Of a stretch of 27,928 nucleotides of DNA, positions 1 through 14,270 are shown piece after piece. The position numbers and the translations under genes are program-made. Source of the stretch: Paratrimastix pyriformis (taxonomy: Eukaryota > Preaxostyla > Paratrimastigidae). The notes under the pieces are model-generated. The model was not told the origin of the DNA. It saw only the letters and a list, made by a program, of their open reading frames with translations, and ran no database searches. The stretch spans positions 1-27,928 of the forward strand of contig JAPMOS010000325.1 of NCBI GenBank assembly GCA_027972325.1. The letters are read 5' to 3'. Numbering within the stretch: position 1 is the first letter of the stretch; each line of letters opens with the position of its first letter.

Positions 1-426
<426 letters not shown>

Positions 427-552
427 GAAGCAAAGGACTGATCAATCGGACAAGCGGGGTCGATCAAATGATGCACGGCTGAATCGGGTGGACGCACGAT
501 GATGGAGTTGGATGATGGAGTTGGGTGAAGATTTTAGGTCAGGCCAGGCCTC

Positions 553-668
553 GATGATGATGATGATGATTGGATGATGATGATGATTGGATGATGATTG
601 GATGATGATGATGATTGGATGATGATGATGATTGGATGATGATGATTGGACGAGGAGATGATGATGGA
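553..668. repeat. TGA / TGATTGG microsatellite
   Basis: Mixed (TGA)n with recurrent TGATTGG interruptions, the same composition as the blocks at 1-426, 4160-4400 and 5186-5450. It sits just downstream, in minus sense, of the exon ending at 684. The stretch 427-552 between the two blocks is unique sequence without a recognisable gene. Confidence 0.9.
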
Positions 669-683
669 TGGGGCGGGACGGAC

Positions 684-794
684 CTGAACGCGCGGGTCCA
701 TCAGCCAATACCCTTGAATGTCTTCGATGCAATCGCGGCCATCGGGGGATGCCTTGGGTGGGACCCAGGCACGGAGAGTCGCGTTGAGGTAGTG
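684..794 (-). CDS. Predicted internal exon, 37 codons, unknown domain
   Basis: The reverse strand has an acceptor (gtcgcag) directly before 794 and a donor GTCCGT directly after 684. The 111 bp between encode 37 residues beginning HYLNATLRAW and ending LMDPRVQ, with both ends in phase 0. The upstream exon (981-1334) also ends in phase 0, so the two join cleanly. Sequence quality is coding-like (WVPPKASPDG, CIEDIQGYW) and there is no stop. The donor matches the GTCYG pattern of the PAN-like array at 1958-5631. I do not recognise the domain. It could belong to the same gene as the array or to a separate downstream gene. Confidence 0.5.
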
Positions 795-825
795 CTGCGA
801 CACACGGGTGGGTGGTATGCGGTCC

Positions 826-925
826 ACCGGGGGTGGTATACCAGGGGGTGGTATGCCAGGGGGTAATATGCCAGGGGGTGATGCCAGGGGGTGGTATGGT
901 ATGCCGGGGGTGGTGTGGCCGGGGG
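826..925. repeat. 15-bp minisatellite in predicted intron
   Basis: About six imperfect tandem copies of a roughly 15-bp unit (GGGGGTGGTATGCCA) with small length changes, followed by a poly-G run. It lies in the predicted intron between the exons at 981-1334 and 684-794. Confidence 0.85.
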
Positions 926-980
926 GGGGCAAAAGAAGAAATACGTGGAGAAATCGGCGCTATCCACGCTCCCTCCAGAC

Positions 981-1334
981 CTGGATCTCATCAAGACGGA
1001 AGGAAGGATCTTCACTGCTGGTCTGATTATCGATCGAGGTGAAGTAAACCACGCCGGGGACCTGCCGGTCGTAATGAACCAAAGGAATGCTGCGAAAAAG
1101 TGATGGAAAAAAAAATGGAACCTGAAGCGCTGTTTTGGGGAAGAGGCGGTTGAGAGCCATCAGGGCCTCATGGCCTTCGGTGTGTTCGGGACTCGAAAAC
1201 TCCAGCGATGTGACATTAAGAAGCTGTACGAGAAAGTGAACGGAAGCCCGCAGAGGATTAACCGAACCTGGGGACCGAACCAGCATGACAGCCCAAAGAG
1301 GATGATCCAGATCAGAATCACTGCCCATTTCCAT
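981..1334 (-). CDS. Predicted exon, 118 codons, ends RLDEIQ; novel domain shared with 11813-12206
   Basis: The open minus-strand frame starts at an ATG (1334) directly preceded by AG, so it may be a first exon or an internal exon. It ends at a GTCTGG donor just after 981 in phase 0, matching the next exon. The protein has the pattern RLFPK, then IPLVHYDRQ, then VVYFTSIDN, then FRLDEIQ. The plus-strand exon at 11813-12206 has [21 protein letters not shown] and MRLDEI in the same order, so the two appear homologous. The ending D-E-I-x-[VL]-W, if read through the donor, resembles the last strand of LamG-like jelly rolls, but this is only a weak resemblance. The function is unknown. In minus sense it lies downstream of the PAN-like array and could be part of that gene or the next one. 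Confidence 0.45.
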
Positions 1335-1957
1335 CTTTGAATACCGGTAAAAATCAAATCAAAAAATGAAAACTGGCAGCACGTCTTCGACATTTCCAAG
1401 CTCTGCGGAGAAAAGGAAAATGTCCCGCGCCTGCCAAACGTGCACAACCTTCGGGGCATTGTCCGTTGTGCTCGGCGAATTCGAATCGTTTTTGGTCCGC
1501 CGGGACAAGCCGAGTCGTGTTGTGGGGTCTGGGGATGGGAGCGGTCGCCGAGCATCATCCCCCGTGCGCTCAGACTCTCGGATGGTCATCACACAGTCCA
1601 CCTTTTCTCGCAAAATGCACTCCAATCTTTGTCGTTTCCCGTGACAGACCAGTGCGGCTCGGTTAGCCTCCTACTACGAGGCTGCGCGAACACGAGACTG
1701 ACTGACCGAGGAGAATCGTTTTTGGTTTACGACACCCAGAGACAGTAAATTCAAATTAAAAAAACAAATTAAATTTTTATAAAAAACAAATTAAAAAAAC
1801 GTTCGGTCGGCACACCAACCAGCGGAGCAGAACGCCAGGATGTGTCCGCAGCGTTCAGCGGGGATGGGCCGGTTCTGAACAAGCAAAAGGAGCCTGCAAA
1901 ATGCAACACGAGACCGGTGGAGGTCAAGGAGAACGACCGCCGCAAGAGAGACCTTTC
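1335..1957. other. No supported gene; AT-rich patch at 1745-1800
   Basis: Several overlapping frames of 60-100 codons are open on both strands, but none has recognisable motifs or convincing splice signals. The A/T-rich patch at 1745-1800, with several AAATTAAAAAAAC-like units, contrasts with the GC-rich surroundings. The 14-mer GAATCGTTTTTGGT occurs twice, near 1485 and 1715. The stretch separates the last PAN-like exon from the exon at 981-1334 and may be intergenic or intronic. Confidence 0.6.
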
Positions 1958-5631
<3,674 letters not shown>

Positions 5632-5880
5632 CTGTGCGCCGAGCAGGGGCAGGGGGGGGGGGGGGGGGTGAGGACACTGGAAGGGAGAGAGAGAACATGC
5701 TGTGTATTTGCGAGGGCGCAGGCGACAAGTTCAAGAAGAAAGGTTACTCGCGCCTTCGCGCCATGCGTTACACTCCGGGGGGGGCCGGGCCAAATGACCC
5801 GTATGGTGGCTCCTCCCGGCCGGGGGCCCGCCTGGTGGCGGGGCCGCCCAGTGATGGGTGTGGGTGATGGGGAGGGGTGC
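5632..5880. other. Intron upstream of C1 and LINE 3' junction
   Basis: On the minus strand this holds the polypyrimidine tract and acceptor of exon C1 (5632-5660), then sequence resembling the B-C intron of the plus-strand copy near 10680-10760 (both contain ctcgcaaat followed by a C-rich tract). From about 5730 upwards the sequence turns into the GC-rich 3' flank of the LINE. No poly-A or simple 3' tail marks the LINE end, so the junction is approximate. Confidence 0.5.
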
Positions 5881-5920
5881 TCAGGGGCGGGTGGGGCGGG
5901 TCGTGGGCCCTGGGCGGCCG

Positions 5921-6900
5921 CTACGGCGTGGCCAGGGCGCGGGGCCCGCCGCGGCAGCTGCGCCGTTGCGCATGGTCATGAGCGCGAGGGCGTCCCGAAC
6001 CAGAAGGGTCGAGACGGAGGAGAGGGCCCGCTGGAGGTCGGTTCGCGCGGCAGGGGGGTCGGCCGGTGTCAGCCGCGACAGGGCCTGGCATGTGGCCCGG
6101 GGCACGGTCCCTCGGGCCGACAAGATCACCGGCACCGCGCGGCAGGGCTGCCCGGTGGCCTCCGTGACGGCCTGGCAGAGGGCGACGTAGTGCACCATGC
6201 TCAGCTCCAAGCTCCTCAAGAAGCCCGACCAGTGCCGCGCCGTGGTCATGTGTTCGCACCTCTTCTGGACCGAGCGGCCCATCCCGGCCACCCCGGGTGA
6301 GACCGCCCCTGAGGTCTGTCTCATGCCCGAGGGATGGATGAACAAGCTTGGATCTTGCCCCGAGCCGCCTTGGCCGCCGCCCGCGCCGGCCAGTCGTGGG
6401 TCTGGCCAGTGATGGCCACGTCGAGCAGCCACCAGGTGCCGTCAGAGCCACGGGACTGCAACACCAGGTCGGGGTGCACGTCGCGGAGGGCGGCGGGGAG
6501 CTTGGCCAGCAGGGTGGGTGGGAAGGCGGGCGCACAGTTGGTTGCCGACACGCCCATATAGTGCCGCGTGACCCAGTCGCGTTGCCCGCCGAACCAGGCC
6601 CAGAGTCGGCGGACCACACGGTCGTGGCGGGCCGTGTAGAAGTCGTGGTACCTGCCGCAGCCGGACAGCAGGTGGGACATGGTCTCGGGGCCGCCGTGGC
6701 AGAGTGGGCAGGTGACCCCCACCGGGGGGGCGTCGCCGGCAGATGCTGAGGCCTTCCGCGCGTATCGGCACCGAATGGTTTGCAGGGTGGGGAAGGTGCC
6801 GAACAGCAGCCAGACGAGCCGGCGCACCTTCCAGTCGGGGGCGGCCTGCTGGCGCCAGGCGGGCGCGGCCAGCTTTGCTCGAGGCCGTCCAGGGTGACCC
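5921..6900 (-). pseudogene. LINE CCHC knuckle and PD-(D/E)XK-like endonuclease
   Basis: WKVRRLVWLLFGTFPTLQTI precedes VTCPLCHGG...MSHLLSGC, a C-x2-C-x8-H-x4-C knuckle as in R2-type elements. Then HPDLVLQSRGSDGTWWLLDV fits the PD...D core of the restriction-like endonuclease. The C-terminal part continues in another frame with [18 protein letters not shown] and ends near the stop at 5881. Confidence 0.75.
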
Positions 6901-7149
6901 CGAGGAGAATCGGCTGCGCCGGGGGCCCAGCCGCGGGCCTCCTCCTCGCACTGGAGGGCCTGGCAGAATCCCCGGGCCACCGCGAGCGTGAAGGGTCGGG
7001 TGGGGTACGGCAACGGGGCGTCCTTGGGGCCCGAGGGGCGGAAGGGCATCTCCGGCGGGCAGGCCAAGCCCTGTTGGATGGGGGGTGGCGGGCCGGCCTT
7101 GTCGGTGGGGGCGGGGCTGGCGCGGCCTCGCCGGCCAGCCGGTCGGCCT

Positions 7150-7560
7150 GCAAATTGCCCCACAGGTGGGGGCAGCCGGGGCCACCGCGTCCACGTGGGA
7201 GGGCACGTGATGGCAGAGGAGGCGCGGCCACCGGGAGACCAGCTCGTCCCGGAGTCGGAGGACCTCCTGCTGCGACTGGGTCAGGCAGGTGGCGCGGCAC
7301 CGGGCACCGAGGGCGTACTCGCTGTCCGACAGCAGCAGCACGCACCGGTCTCGGCCGACCCGCTCCCGGCCGAGGAGGTCGATGGCCAGCCGGATGGCCT
7401 CGATCTCGGCCTGGGCGTTGCTTGTGGGCCACTGGAGGGTGCGGCGCAACGACAGTGCGCGGCCGTCGGGGTGGATCAGGACCGCGGCGGCGCCCCCGCG
7501 GAGCTGGCCCTCAGGGCCGCACTCGAAGGACCCGTCGGTGTAGACCTGGATGGCATCGGC
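7150..7560 (-). pseudogene. LINE RNase H domain
   Basis: IQVYTDGSFECGPEGQ carries the first catalytic Asp, NAQAEIEAIRLAIDLL the Glu, and LLLSDSEYALGA the second Asp. CHHVPSHVDA corresponds to the conserved His region. The expected following motif GNLQADRLAGEA is present but in a different frame, so this domain contains a frameshift just after HVPSHVDA. Confidence 0.85.
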
Positions 7561-7924
7561 GGGCATGGCGCGGAGGACATCGACAACTTTCATCAGGCGC
7601 AGCTCCTTGCGGCGCGCGGGCTCGGGGTCACTGCCCCCGGCAGCGGGGAACAGTCGGCCACCCCGGATCAGGTGGCTGGTCAGCAGCCACCCGCCCTGGC
7701 CCCGCGCCAGAGTGAACGAGTGGCGTGTCTGCGCCTCGGCCAGCCACTGCCAGAGGCTGCGTGGGGGTGGGGGGGCCACGAGCCCCTTTGGTGGGGGCGG
7801 CGGCGGGCGGGTTGCGGGGATATCGTGGGTCGGGCGGCGGCCGCCAGGGCCCGGGCCATGGCGTTGGGGCGCTCCCACTGGGCGATGAACTGGCCGTTGG
7901 GGGGCGGGGTGAGGAGCCGGGCGA

Positions 7925-8835
7925 TCAGGCAGAGGTGGGCTTGGCGCAGGGAGGCCTCGATCCTCGGGAGGCCCGGGCCTTGGCCGGCCAGGAAGAGAAG
8001 TCGCGCGGGACACCCGGGAAGAAGCGTTTGTCGGTCCTCAGTGGGCGACCCGTGAGCCATGCGGAGGCGTACCGGGCCAGGTCGTCCTCGAGGGCGCGGC
8101 ACTGCTCCGTCGATGGACAAATCGCCGTCATGCCATAGAGTAGCGTCGGGAAGGCCCATTCCCTGACGCACTCGATTTTCGCCAGGGGCGGCAGACCGCA
8201 GGCATGGATGCGGGCCAGCCGGTCGTTCCAGGAGGCCGTGATGCGCTGGAGGTGGTCGTCCCAGGAGCCGTCGAAGCGCACGGTGTATCCCAGGTAGGTG
8301 TAGGTGGTGGTGTCGCCCATGGCCGGGATGGGCTGACCTTGGAGCTGCAGGAGGAAGCCCGGCTGGGCGTGGCCCTTGTCGGCGGCCAGGATGGCGCATT
8401 TCTTCGCATTCAGGCGCAGCCGGGCCCAGGCCAGGAAGGCCTCCAGCCTGTCGCAGAGCACCCGCAGGGCCGCGTCGCTGGCGGCGGTCACCACGAGATC
8501 GTCGGCAAAGGCCTGGCAGCTGGCGGCGGTGGTGGGGTCCCCGGCCAGGCCGGCACCCAGCGGGCCCAGGGTCGGGTCGGGCAGCTCGAGCCAGCGGAGG
8601 AGCGGATCAAGGGCGAGGAGGAACACCACCGGGCTCAGTGCGTCGCCTTGTTTGACCCCCCTTTCAAGAGCGATTGGGGGGAGGGGCTCGTCGGGGCGGC
8701 CCCGGTCGTAGCAGTCCCGCCAGGTCATGGAGAGCCCCTGGTAGAGCTCGAGGATGGCCGCCTGCAGGTGGCCGGGGATGCCGGCCAATCTCAGGCCTTT
8801 CCGGATGACATACGCTTCCACTCCCTTCTGGTCAC
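7925..8835 (-). pseudogene. LINE reverse transcriptase region
   Basis: Minus-strand frame with RT landmarks: VEAYVIRKGLRLAGIP (block 2-like), GVKQGDALSPVVFLLALDP (the QGD..SP block), AFADDLVV (catalytic FADD), LRLNAKKCAIL, then YLGYTV and FPTLLYGM of the thumb. The frame is open further upstream to 9058, but those residues do not resemble RT, so the element probably begins near 8835. The downstream thumb continues in another frame (LPRIEASLRQAHLCLIARLL, about 7990-7930). Confidence 0.85.
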
Positions 8836-8850
8836 GACCCGTACACCCCA

Positions 8851-10240
8851 ACTCGTGTCCATTCGGCGCACACAGGTGGCCGGGCCGGGTTCCGCAGGGC
8901 ACCCGGGGTGAGCTCGACCAGACGGACGAGTTCGATGCGGCTGTGGCTACCGGTGGCTCGGGTGACAAGAGCCCCCTGGGCGGCGAGTCCGGCCCGGCGG
9001 GTGTCAATAACAGCGACGACGCACAACACCACCCGAGCCCCGCCATTGACGAGCGCACACCATTGATTCCAAGCGGTGACCTGCCCGTGTAAAAACAACG
9101 CGCACGGGGTGAGATTGTTGTTTTTTTGTTTTCCCCTCGGGTGCCACCCGAGGGTCCGGTGTTTGCTTTTGGCCCCCCCCCCCCCCCATTGTCTGGTGGC
9201 TTTCCCCACTCTGTCTTGAGTGGCTATCCTCCCATGTCTGTGAGTGGCTATCCACTCTGTCTTAAGTGGCGATCGCCCCTGTCTGGTGGGCGGTCAAAAA
9301 TGTTGTTTTTTTGTTTTTGTTTTGTTTTTTTTCGATTCCCCATTTGGTTTGTTATCTTTTTGTGAAGGACACCGTTTTTTGAGGAGGGGTCGACCCCCCC
9401 ATCTGCCGTCTTCCGTGACGTGACCTCCAACAACTGCACCCCCTCCTTTGAGGGTTGACAACGGCAGCGTCAGGCTCGGAGGCTTTTCAATCGGCGCTCT
9501 TCCGATTCGAATTCTTCCTCCTGGTTTTGTGAGCGTGGTTGGGGGAGGGAATTGTCTCGACCGACCTGACCCTGCCCCCAAACAGCCAGCGTTAGTGAAC
9601 CCACGTTGGGCGCGCCACCAGAATTCCAATGGTTCCGGTCGGATCAACGAACATGAATGCAATCGAGGGGCAAGGCCAAGCTGGAGAGCATGCTCGCCCT
9701 GTTCGGCATGGGGTGCGCGGCAACCATGAGCGGCGGCATGCGGAAGACCGACGGCAGACCGGCGAGAGCGGGGAGCCGCCCCCCCCCCCCAGGTCGCGCC
9801 GCCTGAGAGCGGCGGACGGATCAACGCACCACCCCGACACCACCACCAGCTCCATCTTGCCCGGTCGAAGCGATCGGAGCAACGAAGTCCTATTGCCGTC
9901 GATCAGGAGTGACGGCGGCGAGAACAAACGAGACCCGGGAAGAGCACGACGAAGAACCAGGAAGTCAGGGAACCATTGACTATCTCCACCGAGATCTCCC
10001 TTCCAGATCCGGAAAACCTCCAGGGCCTAAAAATGCGCGCAACCCAATCTCTCCGAACAACTGGATGATCATCAGACATCAGACTGTTTTGACAAGGTTT
10101 GAAACCTGGTCAAGGGAATAACCAGGGCATCGATCTTCTGTGCTCATGGCAGATTCGATTCATCTGATCCTAAGAGCTCCGAGGTTTGCCATCTCATCTT
10201 TCGAGTATCCAGCATCTCGTCTTTGAAGGGTGGTTTGGAG
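8851..10240. other. No recognisable gene; short repeats and a perfect hairpin
   Basis: Frames of 60-180 codons exist on both strands but show no family motif. Landmarks: a T-rich patch at 9115-9133, a perfect 9-bp hairpin at 9134-9154, a poly-C run at 9173-9187, degenerate repeats of GAGTGGCTATCC at about 9195-9300, and a second T-rich patch at 9299-9335. The stretch 9440-10140 is unique, GC-moderate sequence with many short open frames and nothing identifiable. It could be an old mobile-element remnant or the promoter region between the two divergent PAN-like copies. Confidence 0.5.
9134..9154. other. Perfect 9-bp inverted repeat
   Basis: CCCTCGGGT, a 3-nt loop, then ACCCGAGGG. It follows a T-rich run. 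Its role is unknown; in a transcript it would form a stable stem. Confidence 0.7.
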
Positions 10241-10244
10241 GAGT

Positions 10245-10990
10245 GGATGCCTTCTGATGGATGGGAATTTCTTCAAGGCGTTGACTATGGCGGCTGTGAC
10301 ATCTGCTGTCGGTCTGTGAGCATCGCCTCTTCAACCCAGTCGTCCAATATTCCAACCAATATTTTTTTCTCCTAGCTCCGATCTCTGCAACAACATCGGG
10401 CTTGAAGGCCTTCGCCCAGACACTGCCCAACTGTGTGGTCTGCCCCCCAACCATATCCACTGTGTTCTCGTCTCTTCCTTCCCTTCGGGAAAACTACCAC
10501 CTGGGTCTTTCGAGTCAAACGTCACCATCCACCCCCCGATTTCTGTAAGGCCCCGTTTCACTCTGCTGCGCCTCTCGTGGCGGGGGCGCCTCGCAGGGCT
10601 TCAACACCAACGGCTGGTTCAAACACACCTGCCCCGAGGCCAACCGCGGCCACTGGACGTCCGCACGCCATCGTCCAACCCCAAACTCGCAAATGTTCTC
10701 ACTCGCTCTGTATATTTTTCGTCGTCCTCACCCCTGCCCCCCCCCCCCCCCCCCCGACCCACAGCTCCGACCCCGCGTGCGGTTTCTATCGCCGCACGGC
10801 AGCCCCGGCCTCGGATGGGTGGGAATTCCTGCAGGGCGACGACTATGGCGGCTGTGACATCTGCTGCCGGTCCGTGGGCGCCAAGACCCCACACACCCTG
10901 ACCCCATCATCATCATCGTCATTGTTCACACACACCTCAGGGCCGACCTGTGCAACAACATCGAGGCCTTGAAAGCGCACGCGGCGACCA
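10245..10990 (+). pseudogene. Broken second PAN-like exon array
   Basis: Plus-strand exons of the same three types: a partial C ending at 10311 (DGWEFLQGVDYGGCDICCR; its SDPACGFYRR half is absent), A at 10376-10437, B at 10597-10658 (GFNTNGWFKHTCPEANRGHW), C at 10765-10869 (SDPACGFYRR to CDICCR, 105 bp) and a truncated A from 10941 that loses similarity near 10989. All donors are GTCYG (GTCTGTGAGC, GTCTGCC, GTCCGCA, GTCCGTGG) and phases match the minus-strand array. The first A exon lacks two bases (62 instead of 64 bp), shifting the frame. The truncated last exon and missing first half suggest a decayed copy, though it could be the 5' part of the gene that continues at 11178. Confidence 0.65.
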
Positions 10991-11177
10991 TAACTTTTAT
11001 CTTGTGCGGAACCCGTCAGCGTGGGTCCGTTCACCGAGAAGAGCGTGTGCCAGCCGTAGTTCGTCCTACAAGGGGAACAAAACAGAGAGATGGCGTGAGA
11101 AATAGTGCTTTCCTTGTGTCTGATTTTGAACTTCCTGGTTTTGAAAAGAGTGGCTGTTACCCCCTGGAGTATCCCGC
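10991..11177. other. Unique sequence, no supported feature
   Basis: This short stretch between the truncated PAN-like exon and the minisatellite gene has no recognisable motif or convincing splice pair. Confidence 0.5.
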
Positions 11178-12580
11178 ATGGAAACCGCCAAAATGCAGAG
11201 GAAGCACGCAAGTCATGCCATGCTTAGCAGACGGACTCGGTCTCGCCAGGTGATCATTCTCGTCGAGGACGTTCCCGAGTCCCTTCCTGAGCCCCTTCCT
11301 GAGTCCCTTCCTGAGCCCCTTCCTGAGCCCCTTCCTGAGTCCCTTCCTGAGCCCCTTCCTGAGCCCCTTCCTGAGCCCCTTCCAGAGCCCCTTCCTGAGC
11401 CCCTTCCTGAGCCCCTTCCTGAGCCCCTTCCTGAGCCCCTTCCTGAGCCCCTTCCTGAGCCCCTTCCTGAGCCCCTTCCTGAGCCCCTTCCTGAGCCCCT
11501 TCCTGAGCCCCTTCCTGAGCCCCTTCCTGAGCCCCTTCCTGAGCCCCTTCCAGAGCCCCTTCCTGAGCCCCTTCCTGAGCCCCTTCCTGAGCCCCTTCCT
11601 GAGCCCCTTCCTGAGCCCCTTCCTGAGCCCCTTCCTGAGCCCCTTCCTGAGCCCCTTCCTGAGCCCCTTCCTGAGCCCCTTCCTGAGCCCCTTCCCGGCA
11701 TGATGCCACGACAAGCCCCCCCGGCTACGAAGTCCGCTGCTCCCCCGCTCCTCAATCGGTCTGTTTACTGTTTTCCCTGATGTGTTGTGGGTTTCTCATG
11801 CCTCTCCTCCAGGACCTACGACTTCTTTCAACCGGAGGACAAGACCGAGGTGCACCTAAGCCGACAAGCTTTTTACGAACGGATCTTCCCCAAGCTGCTG
11901 GCAAGTTGGTTCCCGAACACGAATCATCTGAATCCCGGCCTCATCGTCCCCGTTCACTTTTTGAAGCCGTTGACTGAGTACCATTTCTCCGCTCCCATCT
12001 GTGTTGAGTTGCACAAGGTACTCACCCGGATGGTTCTCGCTTTCGGTGGCGTCCTTTTTTCCTTGACCAGCGGACGCTGTTCTGATACGTCGCAGACCTA
12101 CAGGGGCCTGTCAGCAAGAGCCTTGCTCATTACCCTGCTCCTTGATTCCGAGGCTGCATTCGACATCGACCACCCCATCGAGGGCCCGATGAGGCTCGAT
12201 GAGATCGTCCTCTGGGAACGCTCTTACCCCTTCTACCTCAGGGGGTTCTTCGTGACCGTTCCCTGTTGGAGCGCACTGACTACTACGGAGAACAGTTCCC
12301 CAAGGTATTCCTGGCCTGCGAACGTGAATACCTCTCTCTCTCCGCGGACGAACGGAAGACCTATGACTGGTCGATTCAGTGCCACAAGTTCCGCACCAGC
12401 ACCTGCTCGCGCGAGCTTCCTACCCTTTGGGACTTCCTCTTAACTGGGCCCCTTCCTCTGCCCCTTCCTGTCCTTGTGGCTGAGCCCGAACCCGTGCCGG
12501 AATCCGTGCCCCTTCCCGAGAACGTGCCGGTAGCCGATGATGACGAAGATGAATGGTTTGCCGGCGATAAATTCGGATGA
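11178..12580 (+). CDS. Pro/Leu/Glu repeat gene with unknown downstream domain (3 predicted exons)
   Basis: Exon 1 (ATG 11178 to 11758) encodes a basic start, [15 protein letters not shown], about 35 PLPE repeats and [21 protein letters not shown] donor follows, and the acceptor at 11811-11812 joins in phase to exon 2 (11813-12206): [51 protein letters not shown]. Exon 3 (12242-12580) is phase-compatible: [38 protein letters not shown], a [18 protein letters not shown] tail and an acidic end [16 protein letters not shown]. The intron of 35 bp before exon 3 is very short, so that junction is uncertain. A second acidic stretch in another frame runs to 12643. The domain of exon 2 matches motifs of the minus-strand exon 981-1334. 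The function is unknown; Pro/Glu repeats often form extended linkers in wall or surface proteins. Confidence 0.5.
11278..11697 (+). repeat. 12-bp coding minisatellite, about 35 copies
   Basis: Tandem CCTGAGCCCCTT, nearly homogeneous, with a few TCC or CAG variants at 11330-11345, 11383, 11545 and the start. Because 12 is a multiple of 3 and the unit lacks stops, most frames stay open on both strands; the plus frame reading PLPE joins flanking coding sequence on both sides and is the most credible. Confidence 0.97.
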
Positions 12581-12912
12581 CGACACTGGCAACAACGACT
12601 ACAACGCCAACCCCCAAGGCGAAGACGAAGACGAAGACGAGTAATGAATCTGGTTCTCTTTTTGATCCGAAATTAGAGGCTCGACGTTTTCTCTCGAAAA
12701 AAGGAGGAGGAAGTGCGTCAGGGTGAAGCAAGGTGAAAGTGAAGCAAGGAGGATTTGGGAGGGTCTGTTCATGAAAACCCGCGGGCCCTCACTACAGACA
12801 GGCCGAGTGGGGAGGGTCTGTCCACGAAAACCCGGAGGCCAGAGCGTCGGGCTTTTTTCTATAGAAATCTCAATGTCTATAGCGTCCACAGAAACCCTGG
12901 AACAGAAAACTA
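12581..12912. other. No gene; 25-bp direct repeat pair
   Basis: After the acidic tail there is a non-coding stretch. The motif GGGAGGGTCTGT-YCAYGAAAACCCG occurs twice, at about 12757-12781 and 12810-12834, 53 bp apart with two differences. No family recognised. Confidence 0.6.
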
Positions 12913-14270
12913 CCGGCCAAACTCACGGCCGCAAATCGACCGGGAAACTCACAGCTCTTGTTCGGGGGGGGTCCTGGGGGTCTTCTCCAGAAACCGTTGG
13001 GGGCGATTTTCGAGATCGGCCCTGGTGGGGGAGATCCGAGTGCACAGTGAAAAAAACTGAAAATCCGAATGCTCCCAAGCCAACCCCATCAGTCTGGGCG
13101 GGGCCCCAAGGCCGGGTGCGCTCGACATTTTGGGGGTCCGCCTCCCCGGGGTTGGAGCCACAGGTCGTGCCAAAGGTTCACGGGGGCGGCTCGGGCCAGC
13201 CCGGTGGGTCCCGCGTGCGGTTTTTCGTGCACCTCACTCACCGTGGTGGGGCTGGTGGACTGGTGGGGTCGGGGACCCTCCGGCAAACCCGTCCCGGGGA
13301 GCCGGGACCTCATTCCGACCTGTGCATTGCGGAGACTTCGATTTGCCGGGCGGAAGCAATGTGCCTGGCACAGACCTGGTGCACATACAAATCGATTGAG
13401 CCACTTTCCAGGGTTGCCAACACAAGGGCTTCCCTGGAATGCTCGGAAGATGATCTTTGGACGACCCGCGACCAGCGTCATTGGACATCCTTCGGTTAGC
13501 TTCTCCTCATTTAGGCGAGTGATCCCGTGCATTTTGGTGCGATTCCGGGCTGAATTGCGAACTCGCCACCCTGGCCTGTCAAAATTGCGAGAGCCGACCG
13601 AACCCCACCGCACGTCCCACTCGCTCTTCTTTGCCGGCGTGCTCGTTTCCGTCCTCTCTGATGTGAAGCTCTCTTTCACACTTGGCTTTATTGCAACCCT
13701 CTTTTTATTTTTATTATTTTCATTCGATCCGACGCCAGGCGGTTTCGTTCGCCTCATTGCATTCTCCCGTTTTCGAAATGCGGGGTCCTTCATTGCTGAC
13801 CATTCGATCCCAGATGTTTTTTCACATCACTTTGTGATATTCTTTTATAAATCGACGATAAGAGTGGTCAGGTCACTTCCGTGCATTGGCATTCTTCACC
13901 ACCCCAGAATGCTGCGTGTCTCGATTCTCGCTTTGTTCCAAAGTTCTTTTGTTTTGGTCTGTGCTTGTTTTGGGCACCAAAAGCACGCTGAATGAGGCCA
14001 GCTGAAAAACGATCGCTCGATGCCCGGCTCCCAACCTTGCCCGGTTGAGGTCATCGTTCGTCCCGTCTGACGACCACTCATGTCCTCCCGTCGAAACGAC
14101 CACGGGCACGTAGATCACGGGTCCGACAATATCAGTTGGCCCCAGCTCACTCCACCGTCTCCTGCGAGAGCATGCTGTGGCTTTCACCGCTTTCAGTTGG
14201 GTTGTTTTTCTTTAAGACCCCTCGTTTTGAGACCTCTGCTTTTGACCGAGTGGCCAGGGGGCGGGGTGGG
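12913..14270. repeat. Long duplicated unit, copy 1 (uninterrupted)
   Basis: From CCGGCCAAACTCACGG to the GGCCAGGGGGCGGGG border this is repeated in direct orientation at 14490-16704 with a few percent divergence (about 7 differences in one 90-bp sample around 13081; other parts are closer). Frames of up to 308 codons are open but different frames are open in the two copies and no family motif appears, so it is treated as non-coding or as a remnant. It keeps the empty site of the transposon that interrupts copy 2 (gcaaccctc near 13693). Confidence 0.85.

Larger units (their letters stand above)
5881..8850 (-). mobile_element. Dualen/RandI-like LINE, 5'-truncated and frameshifted
   Basis: Domains in order on the minus strand are reverse transcriptase (about 8830-8000), RNase H (about 7560-7150), a CCHC knuckle (about 6720-6650), an endonuclease-like PDLVL...LLDVAI motif (about 6480-6400) and a C-terminal extension to about 5881. 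RT plus RNase H plus a terminal CCHC and restriction-like endonuclease is the layout known from Dualen (RandI) elements of green algae. R2-type elements have the CCHC and endonuclease but usually no RNase H. No apurinic endonuclease domain or early RT blocks are visible, so the 5' end is missing. The reading frame changes at least four times: after RT, after the RNase H HVPSHVDA block, between the RNase H end and the CCHC region, and near 6340. The copy is dead. It lies in the same orientation as the PAN-like gene and abuts its first visible exon. Confidence 0.85.

Noticed and set aside
6988-8055. Long plus-strand frames opposite the LINE
   Set aside because: They are antisense shadows in very GC-rich sequence, while the minus strand carries clear RT and RNase H motifs.
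11157-11755. Minus-strand frames (KGLR)n, (GSGR)n and (EGAQ)n
   Set aside because: They come from the 12-bp unit read in other frames; only the plus PLPE frame joins flanking coding exons with matched phases.
13069-13995. 308-codon frame in duplicated unit 1
   Set aside because: The same frame is not maintained in the second copy of the unit and no motif is present.
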